A DNA stretch of 48,685 nucleotides from Pedobacter frigoris (GCF_005116445.1 NZ_SWBQ01000009.1:1-48685), one strand, 5' to 3'; shown: positions 24,594-35,303, numbered from the stretch's first letter. Notes: generated from the letters alone by a model not told the origin. Numbers and translations: made by a program.

Positions 24594-26282
24594 ATGAAAC
24601 TTACATCCCTTTTGTTTTATGTTTCCTCATTTCTCGCGGGCATAAGCTGTTTTGATGCAGCCGCTCAGGATTTGGATAACATGGGTAAACAAAAACCATT
24701 TGCCATTAATGGCTCACTGGGTATTGGTTTGGGTACTTATAACGCCAATGGAATTCCCGACAGGCAACGGGCTTTTTCTTATATTCTTAATGGCGCACCC
24801 ACATTATCTGTGTATGGTGTATCCTTTCCGTTTTCCGTGGTGGTAAGTGATCAGCAAAGAAGCTATACACAACCATTTAATCAATATGGAATTAGTCCGA
24901 CGTATAAATGGGCTACTTTTCATGCGGGTTGGAGAAGCATAGAGTTTTCGCCTTTTACACTTGCGGGTCATACATTCCTGGGTGGAGGCGTAGAGCTGAA
25001 TCCCGGCAAACTGAGGTTCGGATTTATTTATGGGAGATTCAATAAAGCGATAGAGGAAGAACCAATTCAATCTTCTGGTTTTGGACAACTGCCTGCTTAC
25101 AAAAGAACTGGGTACAGCGCCAAATTAGGACTGGGTACAGAGAGAAACCATGTGGATCTGATATTTCTGAACGCTAAGGACGATGTAAATTCACTTAAAA
25201 ATCCTACTCCGGCCGCAGGACTTAAGCCTGCTGAAAACCTGGTTTTGGGCTTGTCTACCAAGTTTACTTTCTTTAAGCGCTTTCTTTTTGATCTGGACGT
25301 ATCTGGCAGCATTTATACCAATAATAAGCTATCGGACACAATAGATAACATCCAGCTGGAAAAAGTTGCCATCATCAGAAAGCTGGTCACATTGAATACT
25401 TCTACCCAGTTTCTTACTGCCGGGCAAACCAGTCTGGGCTACCAGGGTGGTACTTACAATGTATTGTTCAGGTACAGAAGGGTAGACCCGGATTATAAAT
25501 CCATGGGTGCTTATTACTTTGAAACAGATGTTCAGAACTATACTGCAGAGGGTGGGGTGAGGCTATTGAAAGGGCAAATGCAGGTCAATGCCACCTTGGG
25601 ATTGCAAAACGACAATATCCTGAAAGACAAATCCTATCGTTCTAACCGTAAGATTGGTTCCTTAAACCTTTCTTATAATAAGAGCGATTATGGTATTGAT
25701 CTAAGGTACTCTAATTATGGAATTACCCAGGACAGGGGGTTAAACCCGATCATCGATACTTTTAGGGTGGCCAGAACCAATCATAATATCAATGCAATGC
25801 TTCGGTACAATATTCCGGGGCAGGTCGTCTCGCACGGGATCATATTGGTTGGAAATATTCAATCTGTGGTAGACCTGAACAGGTTTACTGCGTCGCAGAA
25901 TAAATCAAACAGCAAAACGGCCAACCTATCCTATCAGTTGACTTTTGCACCCCGGGCTTTTGGAGTGAATACAAATTTCAACTATACAGTGGCAGATATT
26001 TCATTTGGCCGAACAGTTTTCTACGGCCCGTCAGTAGGATTAGACAAGCAGTTTGAAAAAGGTAAGTATGGTCTGAATGCTTCAATGAGTTACCAGCGAC
26101 AGCAAAATAACGATAAGAATGCGGGAAGCATATTTAATGGTAACCTGAACGGCTCTTACCGCATTTCCAAAAGAGACGCTGCCAATGTTTCGCTGATGTA
26201 TTTAAAGAGCAATTCAAAGGACATCACCCTGCCTTCTTTCAATGAGCTTAGGAGCAGTCTGAGCTTAACACATTCTTTTTAA
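24594..26282 (+). CDS. Outer-membrane beta-barrel protein of the surface operon
   Basis: The 562 residues have a signal peptide (cleavage near DAAAQD) and no recognised enzymatic motif. The mature chain is built of alternating polar/hydrophobic strands (FSVVVSDQQRSY, LRFGFIYGRFNKA, YNVLFRYRRVDPDYKSMG, IGSLNLSYNKSDYGIDLRYS). It ends in SLSLTHSF, the C-terminal aromatic strand typical of BAM-assembled barrels. I do not recognise a characterised family. It lies between the collagen-like lipoprotein and the giant protein gene (18 bases), suggesting it anchors or exports one of them. This is inference from gene order. Confidence 0.8.
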   Translation: MKLTSLLFYVSSFLAGISCFDAAAQDLDNMGKQKPFAINGSLGIGLGTYNANGIPDRQRAFSYILNGAPTLSVYGVSFPFSVVVSDQQRSYTQPFNQYGISPTYKWATFHAGWRSIEFSPFTLAGHTFLGGGVELNPGKLRFGFIYGRFNKAIEEEPIQSSGFGQLPAYKRTGYSAKLGLGTERNHVDLIFLNAKDDVNSLKNPTPAAGLKPAENLVLGLSTKFTFFKRFLFDLDVSGSIYTNNKLSDTIDNIQLEKVAIIRKLVTLNTSTQFLTAGQTSLGYQGGTYNVLFRYRRVDPDYKSMGAYYFETDVQNYTAEGGVRLLKGQMQVNATLGLQNDNILKDKSYRSNRKIGSLNLSYNKSDYGIDLRYSNYGITQDRGLNPIIDTFRVARTNHNINAMLRYNIPGQVVSHGIILVGNIQSVVDLNRFTASQNKSNSKTANLSYQLTFAPRAFGVNTNFNYTVADISFGRTVFYGPSVGLDKQFEKGKYGLNASMSYQRQQNNDKNAGSIFNGNLNGSYRISKRDAANVSLMYLKSNSKDITLPSFNELRSSLSLTHSF

Positions 26283-26300
26283 CCTATAAAAAATAAACTA

Positions 26301-29300
26301 ATGAATAAGCTATTAACGGTTCCGGGAGCAAAGAAGGCACTTGTCATGTTGTTGATTACAATTGCCGGTATTCTTACAGGAGTCAATGTTTTTGGTCAAT
26401 CTGTGAACAGCATCAATATTACTGTAAATATTGTGCCTCCATATTCTCCATATTATTCAGACTATTCTGGTGCCAATGCAGCTAAAGTTTTATTGATTGT
26501 TCAGAACCAGAGTGCGGTACAAAGAACGATCAAACTAACAGGACAGCTTCAAGGCGATAATGGGATAAAGATCACCACAAAATCTAGCTATGTACCCTTA
26601 AAACCCATTATTTTAAACCCAAACGAAACAAAACAACTGAGTGGGCTGGCATTGAAAGATATCTTCGATCTCAATACATTGAACGTTTACGGAGTAGATA
26701 AGGTGAAAATTGTACAGACTTCGCGTTTGCCGGAAGGTAATTATACCTTTTGTATTCAGGCTGTAGATTACAATACGAATCAGCTGCTTTCATTTAATGC
26801 ACCATTGGGCTGTACATCGTTGAGTATCACTTATCCGGAAGCACCAGTGCTGATTGGTCCGCGGATCAATGAGGAGGTAAGAGAGACGAACCCGCAGAGC
26901 ATGGTATTCAACTGGATGAATACGGGCGTGGTGCCTATGGGTACCCAATATGTATTGCAATTGGCTGAAATGCCGGACGTGCCGTCTGATCCCAACCAGA
27001 TTTTAAATTCTGCATCTTTCCCATTGATCAATAAGAATGTAAATGGATTCGCTTATGTGCTTTCGCCTTCAGATCCGCCATTGAAATTCGGCAAGCTATA
27101 TGCCTGGCGTATAAAAGCGGTCGACCCTACAGGCAAGACGGTCTTCAAAAACAATGGAGTAAGCCGGGCTTCTCAGTTCAGGTATGGCAGTGGCAAGGTA
27201 TCGCCAATTTTCACATTAATCAAACCGAAGGCAAATGATGGGGTGGTGACATTGGATACACTTAGCTTTAACTGGAAGATTCTGAACAAGGCCCAGGTTT
27301 CGGGTAACAGAAAATATGAATTACGGATTAACCGGGTTAAAACCAAAGATGAAAAAGATGCGGAGGCTAAGGCTGCAGCAATTTCCAGGAAAAGTAGAAC
27401 AAGGTTGGCGCCGGTGGTGATAGACAATAGTGTTGTTGTGGTAACTACAAGTGAAACGGTAAATTATAAAACGACACCAGAGCTGGTAGCCTACATCAAA
27501 CCAGGGGAGAATTACGAATGGTATGTAAGGGATCAGGAAACCGGAGCTCAATCTGAGATACGCAACCTCACTATCATTAAAGACAACGATGTAAAGAACT
27601 TTATCCTTGCTATCAATGGAAAGATCAGGTATAATTATTACTCCAATTATGTATCGGCCCAGGCTAAAGTACTTGCGGCTGGAGGAAAAGAACCAATATT
27701 GACAGAAGCAGAAAAGGGTTTCGACCTTTCAAACAAAAGCTTGCAGATCATTAAGGTTCGTCTGCTAGCGAAGATGATTACCGACAAGGACTCTCTGGAG
27801 GTTGTGGAGAATGGCAAAAAAGTTAAGCATTACAACATTAAAAGGGTACCACAGGTAGTCAATAACCTGTCTGCCTATCCCGGCGCTTTTAATGTCAATA
27901 ATGCGGTGGTAGTTGGGTTCGCAACGACTGACTCGCTCGGCAACTTCACAGCGAATGTGCCCATTAATGTCAGCCAGTATAAAGTAATAGATTCGGCGGC
28001 TTATGTTACCGGAACCGGAAATAATAAGCAGACCTATGCGATTGTGGAGGGACTTGTGGTGAAGATCAACGACGATCATTTTACTGATCCCAACTGGTTT
28101 ATCGTGCCCAATCAGACACAGCAAAAGGTGGTGGTTAAAGAAGAGACGGTTAAGATCAGCAGTTATAAATTGAATGTTAAGTTTACGGAGAAATACCAGC
28201 GTAACTATAAGGGTAAGCTGTATCTGTTAAAACCTAAGGAAAAACTGGTGACCGGCGAAGTTGATAATCTGCTGGGACAGGTAAAAAAGACCACCTTCGT
28301 GAATCCGGCAATGTACAACGCAGTGATGAATGCAAATCGGAACATGGTAGGTTCCAGGGGAGTAAATCTTGTAGGGGCGAGTACTAAGGAATTTGTGTTT
28401 GATAATCTGGTCAATGAGAATGGATCAGCAGAGAATTATGTGGTGTATTTTGAACCTGATGATTCGCAGAATTCCCTTTACTTCGATTTGCAAAGGGTGG
28501 GACTGAACCTGCCTGCAAAAATTGGTTATACCAGGACTGTATTTAACAATCAAAATCTTCAAACGAGCGTAGATCTGGGGCCTAAGTTTTTGACCATGCG
28601 CATCTCGGGAAGGTATGTTTACGAATGGAAGGACAAGGGAAAAGCAGCGGTAAGTCAGCGATTGCCTCTGCCTGAAGGTACAGAACTGGTGTTGATGAAA
28701 GGCTATATCTCACAGAAAGACCTGTTGAAGGATGGAAGTATTTTGAATGAAGAGCAGTTCGTAGAACACGCTATTGTGGGTAAGAATGGTGCATTTAGTT
28801 TTAATATTGGCGTTAAGGACTACAATAACTTCAATAATGATTCCAAGCAAATGGTGATCATCGTTCGCAGTCCATATTTTAATTCAGAGCCAAAGAGTAT
28901 TTCTTATAATCAGCAGGAGGATGTACAGGTTAATGAACTACTGGCGACAGTAAAACAATTTAAGTTGAGGACGCGGGTAGGCTATATTCAGGATAACAAA
29001 ATAGTTGGGGTAAAGGATTTGAATGTTTACCTCTGCCGCAAAAAAGGAGCAGCACTGACCTCTGATTTTCCGACCAGTGATGGAGATCCACAGCGTAAGT
29101 CTTATTTCAAGACGGTATGGGAAAATCCAAAGACCAAAGAACAATATGAGATTCTTGACCAGGCAGCAACTACTGCTGACGGATATGTTTCTTTTACGAG
29201 GATGATCATGCCTAATTTGAAGGGCAAGGATAATGAATACTTTTTATGTGCGGAACCTACGAGTGCCAGCCAGTACAATTACATTACAGAGAATCCTTTT

Positions 29301-32300
29301 CCATTGAGTGGTAATACCAGGTTCTTTAATCTATTACAGATCTCAAATTCCGAGAGAAACTATTTCTCAGATAACCAGACCATTCCTAACATAGAATATG
29401 TTATGCCAGCTGCATTTGTAAGAGTGGCTCCCCAAAGACCGATCATCGATGGGGCTGTGTATCCGTATAGCAACACTTCTACTTCGGTGCTGTCTGGGGT
29501 AAATATAAAGCTTTACGACATGACAGGGGTCAATTATTCAGGTACGGGATTTTTCTCTATGCTTACTTATACCTCGAGTATAAAGAGCAGGGTTCCTGAG
29601 GACAGTACCGTCAATGGGAGTAATGGGCGCTTTTTTTTTGATACTTTTAAGTATGGTGTTACCTCCGGCTGGAAGTTGCTGAAACTTTCTAAGAAAGGTT
29701 TTATCAGCACTTATTTCCCTGTCAATACAGGTATTCCTTTGAAAAGCGGCGACAGGGCCAATCTCGCTAAGCTGTTTCTGGAACTGCCAAACGAGTTTGA
29801 TGCTACTATTGAAAATGATATCGGCGAGCCTGTTGCAGCCAGAGTGATTGTCGGTGATGATTTTAGCTGGTCTGATAGTGAACGAATAGGAGGCAGGGTG
29901 ACCCTAAACGGTCTGGTAGGAGGATATGAGTCCGTTCGCTTAAAAACGCCTAATGGGGAGGTAAAGCTGACCATCATCCCTAAGGATAAGGCCATTTATA
30001 AAACTACGGTTGTTACATTAAAAGATATCAGCAAATCCACTACCTCAGGAGGAAAACTTAAGGTGATGCGAAATATGCACAGCGTGGCGGTAACCTGTAT
30101 AGACCATACCGGTAAGAAAATAGCTGCAAATGTATACCTGACCAATAAGTACATTACAGCCACACAAAAACCGATGGACCTGGGCTTTTTTGGAGGTAAA
30201 TTTACCTTGCTGGAATTTGCTGCGGCAGGAACTCAGTTTGATTTGCAGGTCATTCCTGTCGACAACTATACGATTGCCAAAACTCAGGTTTATTCTGATA
30301 TGAGCGGGACGGTATCTGTTACGGTAAGGGTAAATCCAGCCGGAAGGATAAAGGCCACGGCGTCAACGGTTGCCGATAACGGAAGTAAAAAATCTACAGG
30401 TATATTTAATGTTGCGGTATCGAATTATAATGATGACGAATACATTGTGGACAGGAGTGGCACAGGTGGATATATGATCAGCAGGTTGCCGCTGAATGAT
30501 GGGGGTGCCGGTGGATTGATTACCATATTGTCGGCAGGGGTGTCTGGATATCTGGGCGATACGCAATGGACACAGGTGGTAGATCAAACTACCGCTTATG
30601 TGAATTTTACCTTCAAAAAACTTCCATCAGGCATCCAGGAAAACCTGTATAATTTCCCGGTATTGATCAGCTCGTACGAACCCGCGGGTAATGGAAATTA
30701 CAACATTACCGGGCGACTGAATCCTAAGGGAAATGCCGATAAGAGTAGTCTGACGCCGGCGAATCAGTCCGATTGGCTTACTTTCTATAACGTATTGATC
30801 AAGCCCGGGCAGAGTGGTGGTCCGCAAACTATCTTATCAAAGGTATATTTCCGGGAGAATGAGCTGAAAGCACTTTTATATACAAATTATACTGTAAATA
30901 TAGTAGATAACAGTGGATTGAGTCTGGACGCAGAGAATGGAGGAGCTAGCCTTAAAGGCTTCGTTCAACTGGATCCTGCGAGTCTGGCACAGGACCTGAA
31001 AACCTCAGCTTCTAATAGTCAGGGTGATGACAATAGCTTGTACCTGAATAAAGAAGAGACCAGCTATGCATCTAACTATTCATATGGTAATAACCCCTTA
31101 ACAGATTACCTGCGGACTTTTTCTACATCAGCTTCTGATATCCTGACCAAGCCATTGATGGTATCTAACCGTCAGCGCAGGCAGCTGGATTTCAGGGTCG
31201 CAGATGATTTACAGCTCATTCCGCAGGAAAAGATATTATTTACCGATAAGGGCATGAAATTTAAAGGTATTGTCAATACCAAACTCGATAACATTAGTGC
31301 CAGTAAAAATAACATCAAAGCTGCGGCGACCTTTATTATTGACAACAGGGGCTATTCCTCCACTGATGAGCAGCCGGTTAATTTAATGCTGAACAATTGG
31401 AGATTGGAACTTGCCAAATGGACACTGAACAAAACAGGACTGAAAGTATCGGCCGGAGTACTGAATGCTCAGGGGCTGACCATACCATTTGAAAACCTGA
31501 CCATTAGCTACGATAAAGTTGGCTTTGGGAAGTTTGATGTGACCAAGCTTAAATTGCTGAATTCCTTTGACGTGACGCTGAATAACAGCCAGACCATGAC
31601 TAGCTTTGGTTTTGATAAAGGATACTCCAAAACTAAAGGGGCCTGGTCAGTGTCCATCCTGGCAAATTCCAATAATACTGCTTTGGCTTCATTAAAAGGC
31701 CTGCCGGACTTAGAACCGACAGATGAGATCAGGATCAGTAATATTAATTTGTATGATACCGGTGATCCCAATGACACCCGCATATTGCTGGTTCAGGACC
31801 AGGCTCCTGTAACCTTAAACAAGATTGCGAAATTTACACCTGGAACAGTATCCGGAGGTGTAGACTATGTGAGCTTTAAAGGAGCCCTTGATCTGGATGT
31901 GCCAAACCTTTCGGGCTTAAAAACCGAGTCGTATGAACTTGTATATAAACTGCTGGACGGCAAATTCAAGCACGATACAGCAGGAGTATTTAAGAATTTG
32001 AAGCTGGATGCAAATGGAATTGTGGTTACCTTCAGCGATCAGGGCCAACGTTTTTCTAACAATACCCTGGTTCTTAAAGGCACACTGAGGGATAAGGATA
32101 AACCAGATGCTTACAGCATCAATGTGGAATTGAATAAAACGAAAGACAATACCCGGCTATTTGTCCCCGTAGCACCCGGTACAAATCAAATAGTTTACCT
32201 GAACAGTAAGAGTAAGGATAGCTATCTAAATAAAGTCACAGGAGAAATGACAGTCACAGGGCAGACCTGGAACAACTTTGCGTTTGAAGGAGATCTGGTC

Positions 32301-33230
32301 ACGCCGAAAGGCATCAGTGAAAAAGACAGTCATTTAAAATTCATAGTCAAGGGAGATCTTGTGGCAGACCAGTCGAAGATCGGTGTACAAAACATGGGTG
32401 CCGGTGGGGTATCCGGATTGAACCTAACTTACGACTTTAAAGAAAGTGCGCTGGTGGGCTCATGCCACCTGAGCCAGTCGACCGACTTTGCTGATCTGGA
32501 GACGGACATCGAAATGTATATCGGCGGTAGCAAATGGTATATTTTTACCAATGGGATTGCAAGGAATATTACCGGAGCTCCTATCAAAGAAGCGGGTATT
32601 GGCATGATGGTGGGGAATGCACAGCTAACGGCAGAGCAAAAAGCCTCACTCAAGACCCACTTCAAGAACGATGTGCCTGCCAGTTTTGAGCAGATCATCA
32701 ATGAGGTAAGTGGCGTACTATTGATTACTTCTATTGATGTGCCGATTCCAATACTTCCTACATTCGACATAGACCTCGATCCTGTAGCACATTGCGAACT
32801 GAAGCATGGAATCTATGGGAACTTCTTCTTTGAATCTGTTTTTAGTACAAAACCTGAAGAGTTGTCGCTAACGATAGGAGGCCGGCTTGGAGGTTATGTG
32901 AAGGTAGGTGCGGGAGCAAGTATAGGTTTGGCCTGTGCGAGTGTCTCTTTACATGCAGACATTCATGCTGATGTAAACGGCACCCTTACACCATTGGCAA
33001 AGTCGGGACCCAAAATACAATTGGGACTCGCACTTACTTTCACACTGGAAGGCGAAGCCTATGTGGGGGCCGGTATTTGCAACAGCCGTTGTGAAACTCC
33101 TTGTGTAGACTTGTTTGTCGGAACAATTTGCAGCCCGATTCCGTGTGTTAAAGTGGGTATCAAAGAAGGGATAACTGTAGGGGTAGCAGCAGAAATGACA
33201 GAAAAGTCAATTAGTTTAAAATCTAAATAG
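26301..33230 (+). CDS. Giant 2309-residue exported protein with TANFOR-like N-terminus
   Basis: A long signal peptide (to about residue 33, ending NVFGQ) precedes a domain at about 36-180 that resembles the Bacteroidota TANFOR domain (SAVQRTIKLTGQL, ITTKSSYVPLKPI, RLPEGNYTFCIQAVDY). Two fibronectin-like modules follow (APVLIGPRINEEV...MVFNW and SPIFTLIKPKANDG...LSFNW, to about 430). The middle contains several carboxypeptidase-regulatory/SpaA-like beta-sandwich stretches, for example GYIQDNKIVGVKDLNVYLC and NDIGEPVAARVIVGDD. The last 110 residues are Gly-rich, amphipathic strands with a five-Cys cluster (CNSRCETPC, ICSPIPC). No T9SS C-terminal domain is seen. Probably a very large surface or periplasm-spanning structural protein; the FN3 gene follows after 23 bases. 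Confidence 0.8.
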   Translation: MNKLLTVPGAKKALVMLLITIAGILTGVNVFGQSVNSINITVNIVPPYSPYYSDYSGANAAKVLLIVQNQSAVQRTIKLTGQLQGDNGIKITTKSSYVPLKPIILNPNETKQLSGLALKDIFDLNTLNVYGVDKVKIVQTSRLPEGNYTFCIQAVDYNTNQLLSFNAPLGCTSLSITYPEAPVLIGPRINEEVRETNPQSMVFNWMNTGVVPMGTQYVLQLAEMPDVPSDPNQILNSASFPLINKNVNGFAYVLSPSDPPLKFGKLYAWRIKAVDPTGKTVFKNNGVSRASQFRYGSGKVSPIFTLIKPKANDGVVTLDTLSFNWKILNKAQVSGNRKYELRINRVKTKDEKDAEAKAAAISRKSRTRLAPVVIDNSVVVVTTSETVNYKTTPELVAYIKPGENYEWYVRDQETGAQSEIRNLTIIKDNDVKNFILAINGKIRYNYYSNYVSAQAKVLAAGGKEPILTEAEKGFDLSNKSLQIIKVRLLAKMITDKDSLEVVENGKKVKHYNIKRVPQVVNNLSAYPGAFNVNNAVVVGFATTDSLGNFTANVPINVSQYKVIDSAAYVTGTGNNKQTYAIVEGLVVKINDDHFTDPNWFIVPNQTQQKVVVKEETVKISSYKLNVKFTEKYQRNYKGKLYLLKPKEKLVTGEVDNLLGQVKKTTFVNPAMYNAVMNANRNMVGSRGVNLVGASTKEFVFDNLVNENGSAENYVVYFEPDDSQNSLYFDLQRVGLNLPAKIGYTRTVFNNQNLQTSVDLGPKFLTMRISGRYVYEWKDKGKAAVSQRLPLPEGTELVLMKGYISQKDLLKDGSILNEEQFVEHAIVGKNGAFSFNIGVKDYNNFNNDSKQMVIIVRSPYFNSEPKSISYNQQEDVQVNELLATVKQFKLRTRVGYIQDNKIVGVKDLNVYLCRKKGAALTSDFPTSDGDPQRKSYFKTVWENPKTKEQYEILDQAATTADGYVSFTRMIMPNLKGKDNEYFLCAEPTSASQYNYITENPFPLSGNTRFFNLLQISNSERNYFSDNQTIPNIEYVMPAAFVRVAPQRPIIDGAVYPYSNTSTSVLSGVNIKLYDMTGVNYSGTGFFSMLTYTSSIKSRVPEDSTVNGSNGRFFFDTFKYGVTSGWKLLKLSKKGFISTYFPVNTGIPLKSGDRANLAKLFLELPNEFDATIENDIGEPVAARVIVGDDFSWSDSERIGGRVTLNGLVGGYESVRLKTPNGEVKLTIIPKDKAIYKTTVVTLKDISKSTTSGGKLKVMRNMHSVAVTCIDHTGKKIAANVYLTNKYITATQKPMDLGFFGGKFTLLEFAAAGTQFDLQVIPVDNYTIAKTQVYSDMSGTVSVTVRVNPAGRIKATASTVADNGSKKSTGIFNVAVSNYNDDEYIVDRSGTGGYMISRLPLNDGGAGGLITILSAGVSGYLGDTQWTQVVDQTTAYVNFTFKKLPSGIQENLYNFPVLISSYEPAGNGNYNITGRLNPKGNADKSSLTPANQSDWLTFYNVLIKPGQSGGPQTILSKVYFRENELKALLYTNYTVNIVDNSGLSLDAENGGASLKGFVQLDPASLAQDLKTSASNSQGDDNSLYLNKEETSYASNYSYGNNPLTDYLRTFSTSASDILTKPLMVSNRQRRQLDFRVADDLQLIPQEKILFTDKGMKFKGIVNTKLDNISASKNNIKAAATFIIDNRGYSSTDEQPVNLMLNNWRLELAKWTLNKTGLKVSAGVLNAQGLTIPFENLTISYDKVGFGKFDVTKLKLLNSFDVTLNNSQTMTSFGFDKGYSKTKGAWSVSILANSNNTALASLKGLPDLEPTDEIRISNINLYDTGDPNDTRILLVQDQAPVTLNKIAKFTPGTVSGGVDYVSFKGALDLDVPNLSGLKTESYELVYKLLDGKFKHDTAGVFKNLKLDANGIVVTFSDQGQRFSNNTLVLKGTLRDKDKPDAYSINVELNKTKDNTRLFVPVAPGTNQIVYLNSKSKDSYLNKVTGEMTVTGQTWNNFAFEGDLVTPKGISEKDSHLKFIVKGDLVADQSKIGVQNMGAGGVSGLNLTYDFKESALVGSCHLSQSTDFADLETDIEMYIGGSKWYIFTNGIARNITGAPIKEAGIGMMVGNAQLTAEQKASLKTHFKNDVPASFEQIINEVSGVLLITSIDVPIPILPTFDIDLDPVAHCELKHGIYGNFFFESVFSTKPEELSLTIGGRLGGYVKVGAGASIGLACASVSLHADIHADVNGTLTPLAKSGPKIQLGLALTFTLEGEAYVGAGICNSRCETPCVDLFVGTICSPIPCVKVGIKEGITVGVAAEMTEKSISLKSK

Positions 33231-33253
33231 AAGCATTTTAATAGAATATAGCG

Positions 33254-35251
33254 ATGAGAAGCATTATTATTACTTTATTAATCCTTGTAGTAGCCATGAA
33301 TGGCTTTGCTCAGAAAGATGCAAGTGTAGCATTTAGCGGCTATAAAGGGAACTATATCTATAACCTTTTTAAACCGGCCTCTCCTGAACATCCGGATGGT
33401 GATGTGGTGGGATTCAGGCTGGATAGAAAAGCTGTTACCGAACGTGACTGGCAAACTTTGCAGAAATTTAATACACCTCAGAGTTATGTGGAACTGTTGA
33501 ATAACGTTTCCAAAGCCATTCCAAAGGTTTATGAATACAATCCTGCAACGGCATATAGCGTGGAAAGCATATGGCCAATATTTAAAAAAACGTTCAGTTA
33601 TGATTCTTTGTCAGTTTACCTGACTCAGCAACACATGGCTGCGGCATTCAATATTTTGCTGATCGATAGCGGCATCAATAGAAATGTAGCTTATCAGTAC
33701 CGGGTTATTCAAATCAAAAGAGACAATACGGAAGGCTTAAAATATACTACCGTAGCTGTGAATGGAAGTGAGGCGGTAAATGCCGCCAAGCCAAAAATAA
33801 AAAGCCGGCTGACACGTGGTGGTAATTTCAACATTACTTTTAAGGCGAAGGCAACGCAGCCCATTACAGAGGCACTGCTGATCCGGAGAGGGGAAGGCAT
33901 GAAGTCGGAATTTAAAAGAATTGAAACATTTTACACCATAGAACAAACTGCGGATAGTATATTTTATACGTTGGTTGATGAAAATGTCAACGCTGAACAA
34001 GTGTATCAATATACGATCACACCAGTGACCAGATTTGGAGGGGGGGGTAAAGTAATTTCTGACACAGTGTCCGCAACCCTGATCAATAAGGATTTACTGC
34101 TTCCCCTCCAATTTACCGCCACAGCAGATTCTGTGACAGATCAGATTAACCTGAACTGGAAGTTCATGAGACCGGAACTGATTAGTGTGGTTAATGTTTT
34201 CAGGTCAGCAGAATATGAAGATGGCTATGAGAATATCGGTTCTTCGTCCAGCGGATTTTTTGTAGACAGAAGGTCAGTAACAGGAAGAAAATACTATTAC
34301 TATCTGGTTATCAATGACAAGCTTGGACAACATTCACTTCGGAGTGCGAAGATTTATTCCCTGTTACATACTGCTAAAAGGCCATCTGCACCTATTTACG
34401 TGGAGGTGCAAAAGACAAATTCAGGTAATGTGATTTCATGGCAGGACTTTGAACAAAGCACCAGAGGATGGTATGTTTATAAAACCAATCAGCTTGAAGG
34501 TAAACTCGTTCTTAGTTCTGAGTTTATTTTTAAAGAGGAGAAAAAGAAAGACTACTCATTTACGGATACTACAAAAAATGGAGGAATAACGGGCTATGCT
34601 GTAGTTTCTGAAAGTTTAAGTAATGTACGTAGTGATTTTTTGCCGATTGTATATATAAAGCAAAAAGTTGGCATAATACCCGTAGCAGCCCCTACAATCG
34701 TAGACGCGGCGAAGGAAGGAAATAAGTATCATATTTTTTGGAGAGATGATGCTGCTACTGCAGATCTGATCACCGGATATAATGTTTACAGGAAAATTGA
34801 TGATAAGGGTTTTGTAAAGATCAATAAAGTAGCGCTCGAGAATGCTAAATCAAGTCATACGGATTCAGTGGAAAGTAAAGGGTTTAAAATTATATACAAG
34901 ATAGCAGCGCTGGACCAGTTGGGAAAGGAGAGTACAAGTGAGGAATATGTGGCGGCTTATGAATCGCAGGTTTACCCTCCGGTGTCTTTAAAAGCATTTT
35001 TATCGGGAGATAAAAAACTAATCAGGATCAATTGGCAGCCTTCTCAAAGCCGTGTATCTAAATATGAGGTTTATAGATTTACGAGGGGAAAAGAGCCGGT
35101 GAAAATAGCAGAAAATAGTGGTGAAAATGTGAGCTTCAACGATACTACGTTTGAAAGAGATGCCACCAATTACTATTATGTGATTGCAAAAGGACTTAAT
35201 GGAAGTTTGTCTGTAAAATCAAACCAGGCCTTTGCGGGTGTTGTTAATTGA
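33254..35251 (+). CDS. Exported fibronectin type III-repeat protein
   Basis: The 665 residues have a signal peptide ending NGFAQKD. A helical N-terminal part of about 150 residues is followed by a series of FN3-like beta-sandwich domains of roughly 95 residues. They are marked by recurring Tyr-rich strands such as YQYRVIQIKRD, YQYTITPVTRFGG, YYYYLVINDKLGQHS, YKIAALDQLGKES and YYYVIAKGLNGS. No catalytic motif and no T9SS C-terminal domain were found. The Tyr-corner and W-strand layout (NLNWKF, VISWQD, KYHIFWRD, RINWQP) supports about five FN3 domains from about residue 160. Last gene of the surface operon; a strong terminator follows. Confidence 0.85.
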   Translation: MRSIIITLLILVVAMNGFAQKDASVAFSGYKGNYIYNLFKPASPEHPDGDVVGFRLDRKAVTERDWQTLQKFNTPQSYVELLNNVSKAIPKVYEYNPATAYSVESIWPIFKKTFSYDSLSVYLTQQHMAAAFNILLIDSGINRNVAYQYRVIQIKRDNTEGLKYTTVAVNGSEAVNAAKPKIKSRLTRGGNFNITFKAKATQPITEALLIRRGEGMKSEFKRIETFYTIEQTADSIFYTLVDENVNAEQVYQYTITPVTRFGGGGKVISDTVSATLINKDLLLPLQFTATADSVTDQINLNWKFMRPELISVVNVFRSAEYEDGYENIGSSSSGFFVDRRSVTGRKYYYYLVINDKLGQHSLRSAKIYSLLHTAKRPSAPIYVEVQKTNSGNVISWQDFEQSTRGWYVYKTNQLEGKLVLSSEFIFKEEKKKDYSFTDTTKNGGITGYAVVSESLSNVRSDFLPIVYIKQKVGIIPVAAPTIVDAAKEGNKYHIFWRDDAATADLITGYNVYRKIDDKGFVKINKVALENAKSSHTDSVESKGFKIIYKIAALDQLGKESTSEEYVAAYESQVYPPVSLKAFLSGDKKLIRINWQPSQSRVSKYEVYRFTRGKEPVKIAENSGENVSFNDTTFERDATNYYYVIAKGLNGSLSVKSNQAFAGVVN

Positions 35252-35272
35252 TAAAAACTTCATTAGTCTGGT

Positions 35273-35303
35273 AAAAAGGGGATCTTTTTAAATCCCCTTT
35301 TTT
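35273..35303. terminator. Bidirectional terminator between the surface operon and fabI
   Basis: AAAAAGGGGAT (35273-35283), 8-base loop, ATCCCCTTTTT (35292-35302) with a further T. A- and T-tracts on both sides allow use from both strands; fabI ends at 35317 on the minus strand. Confidence 0.87.
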
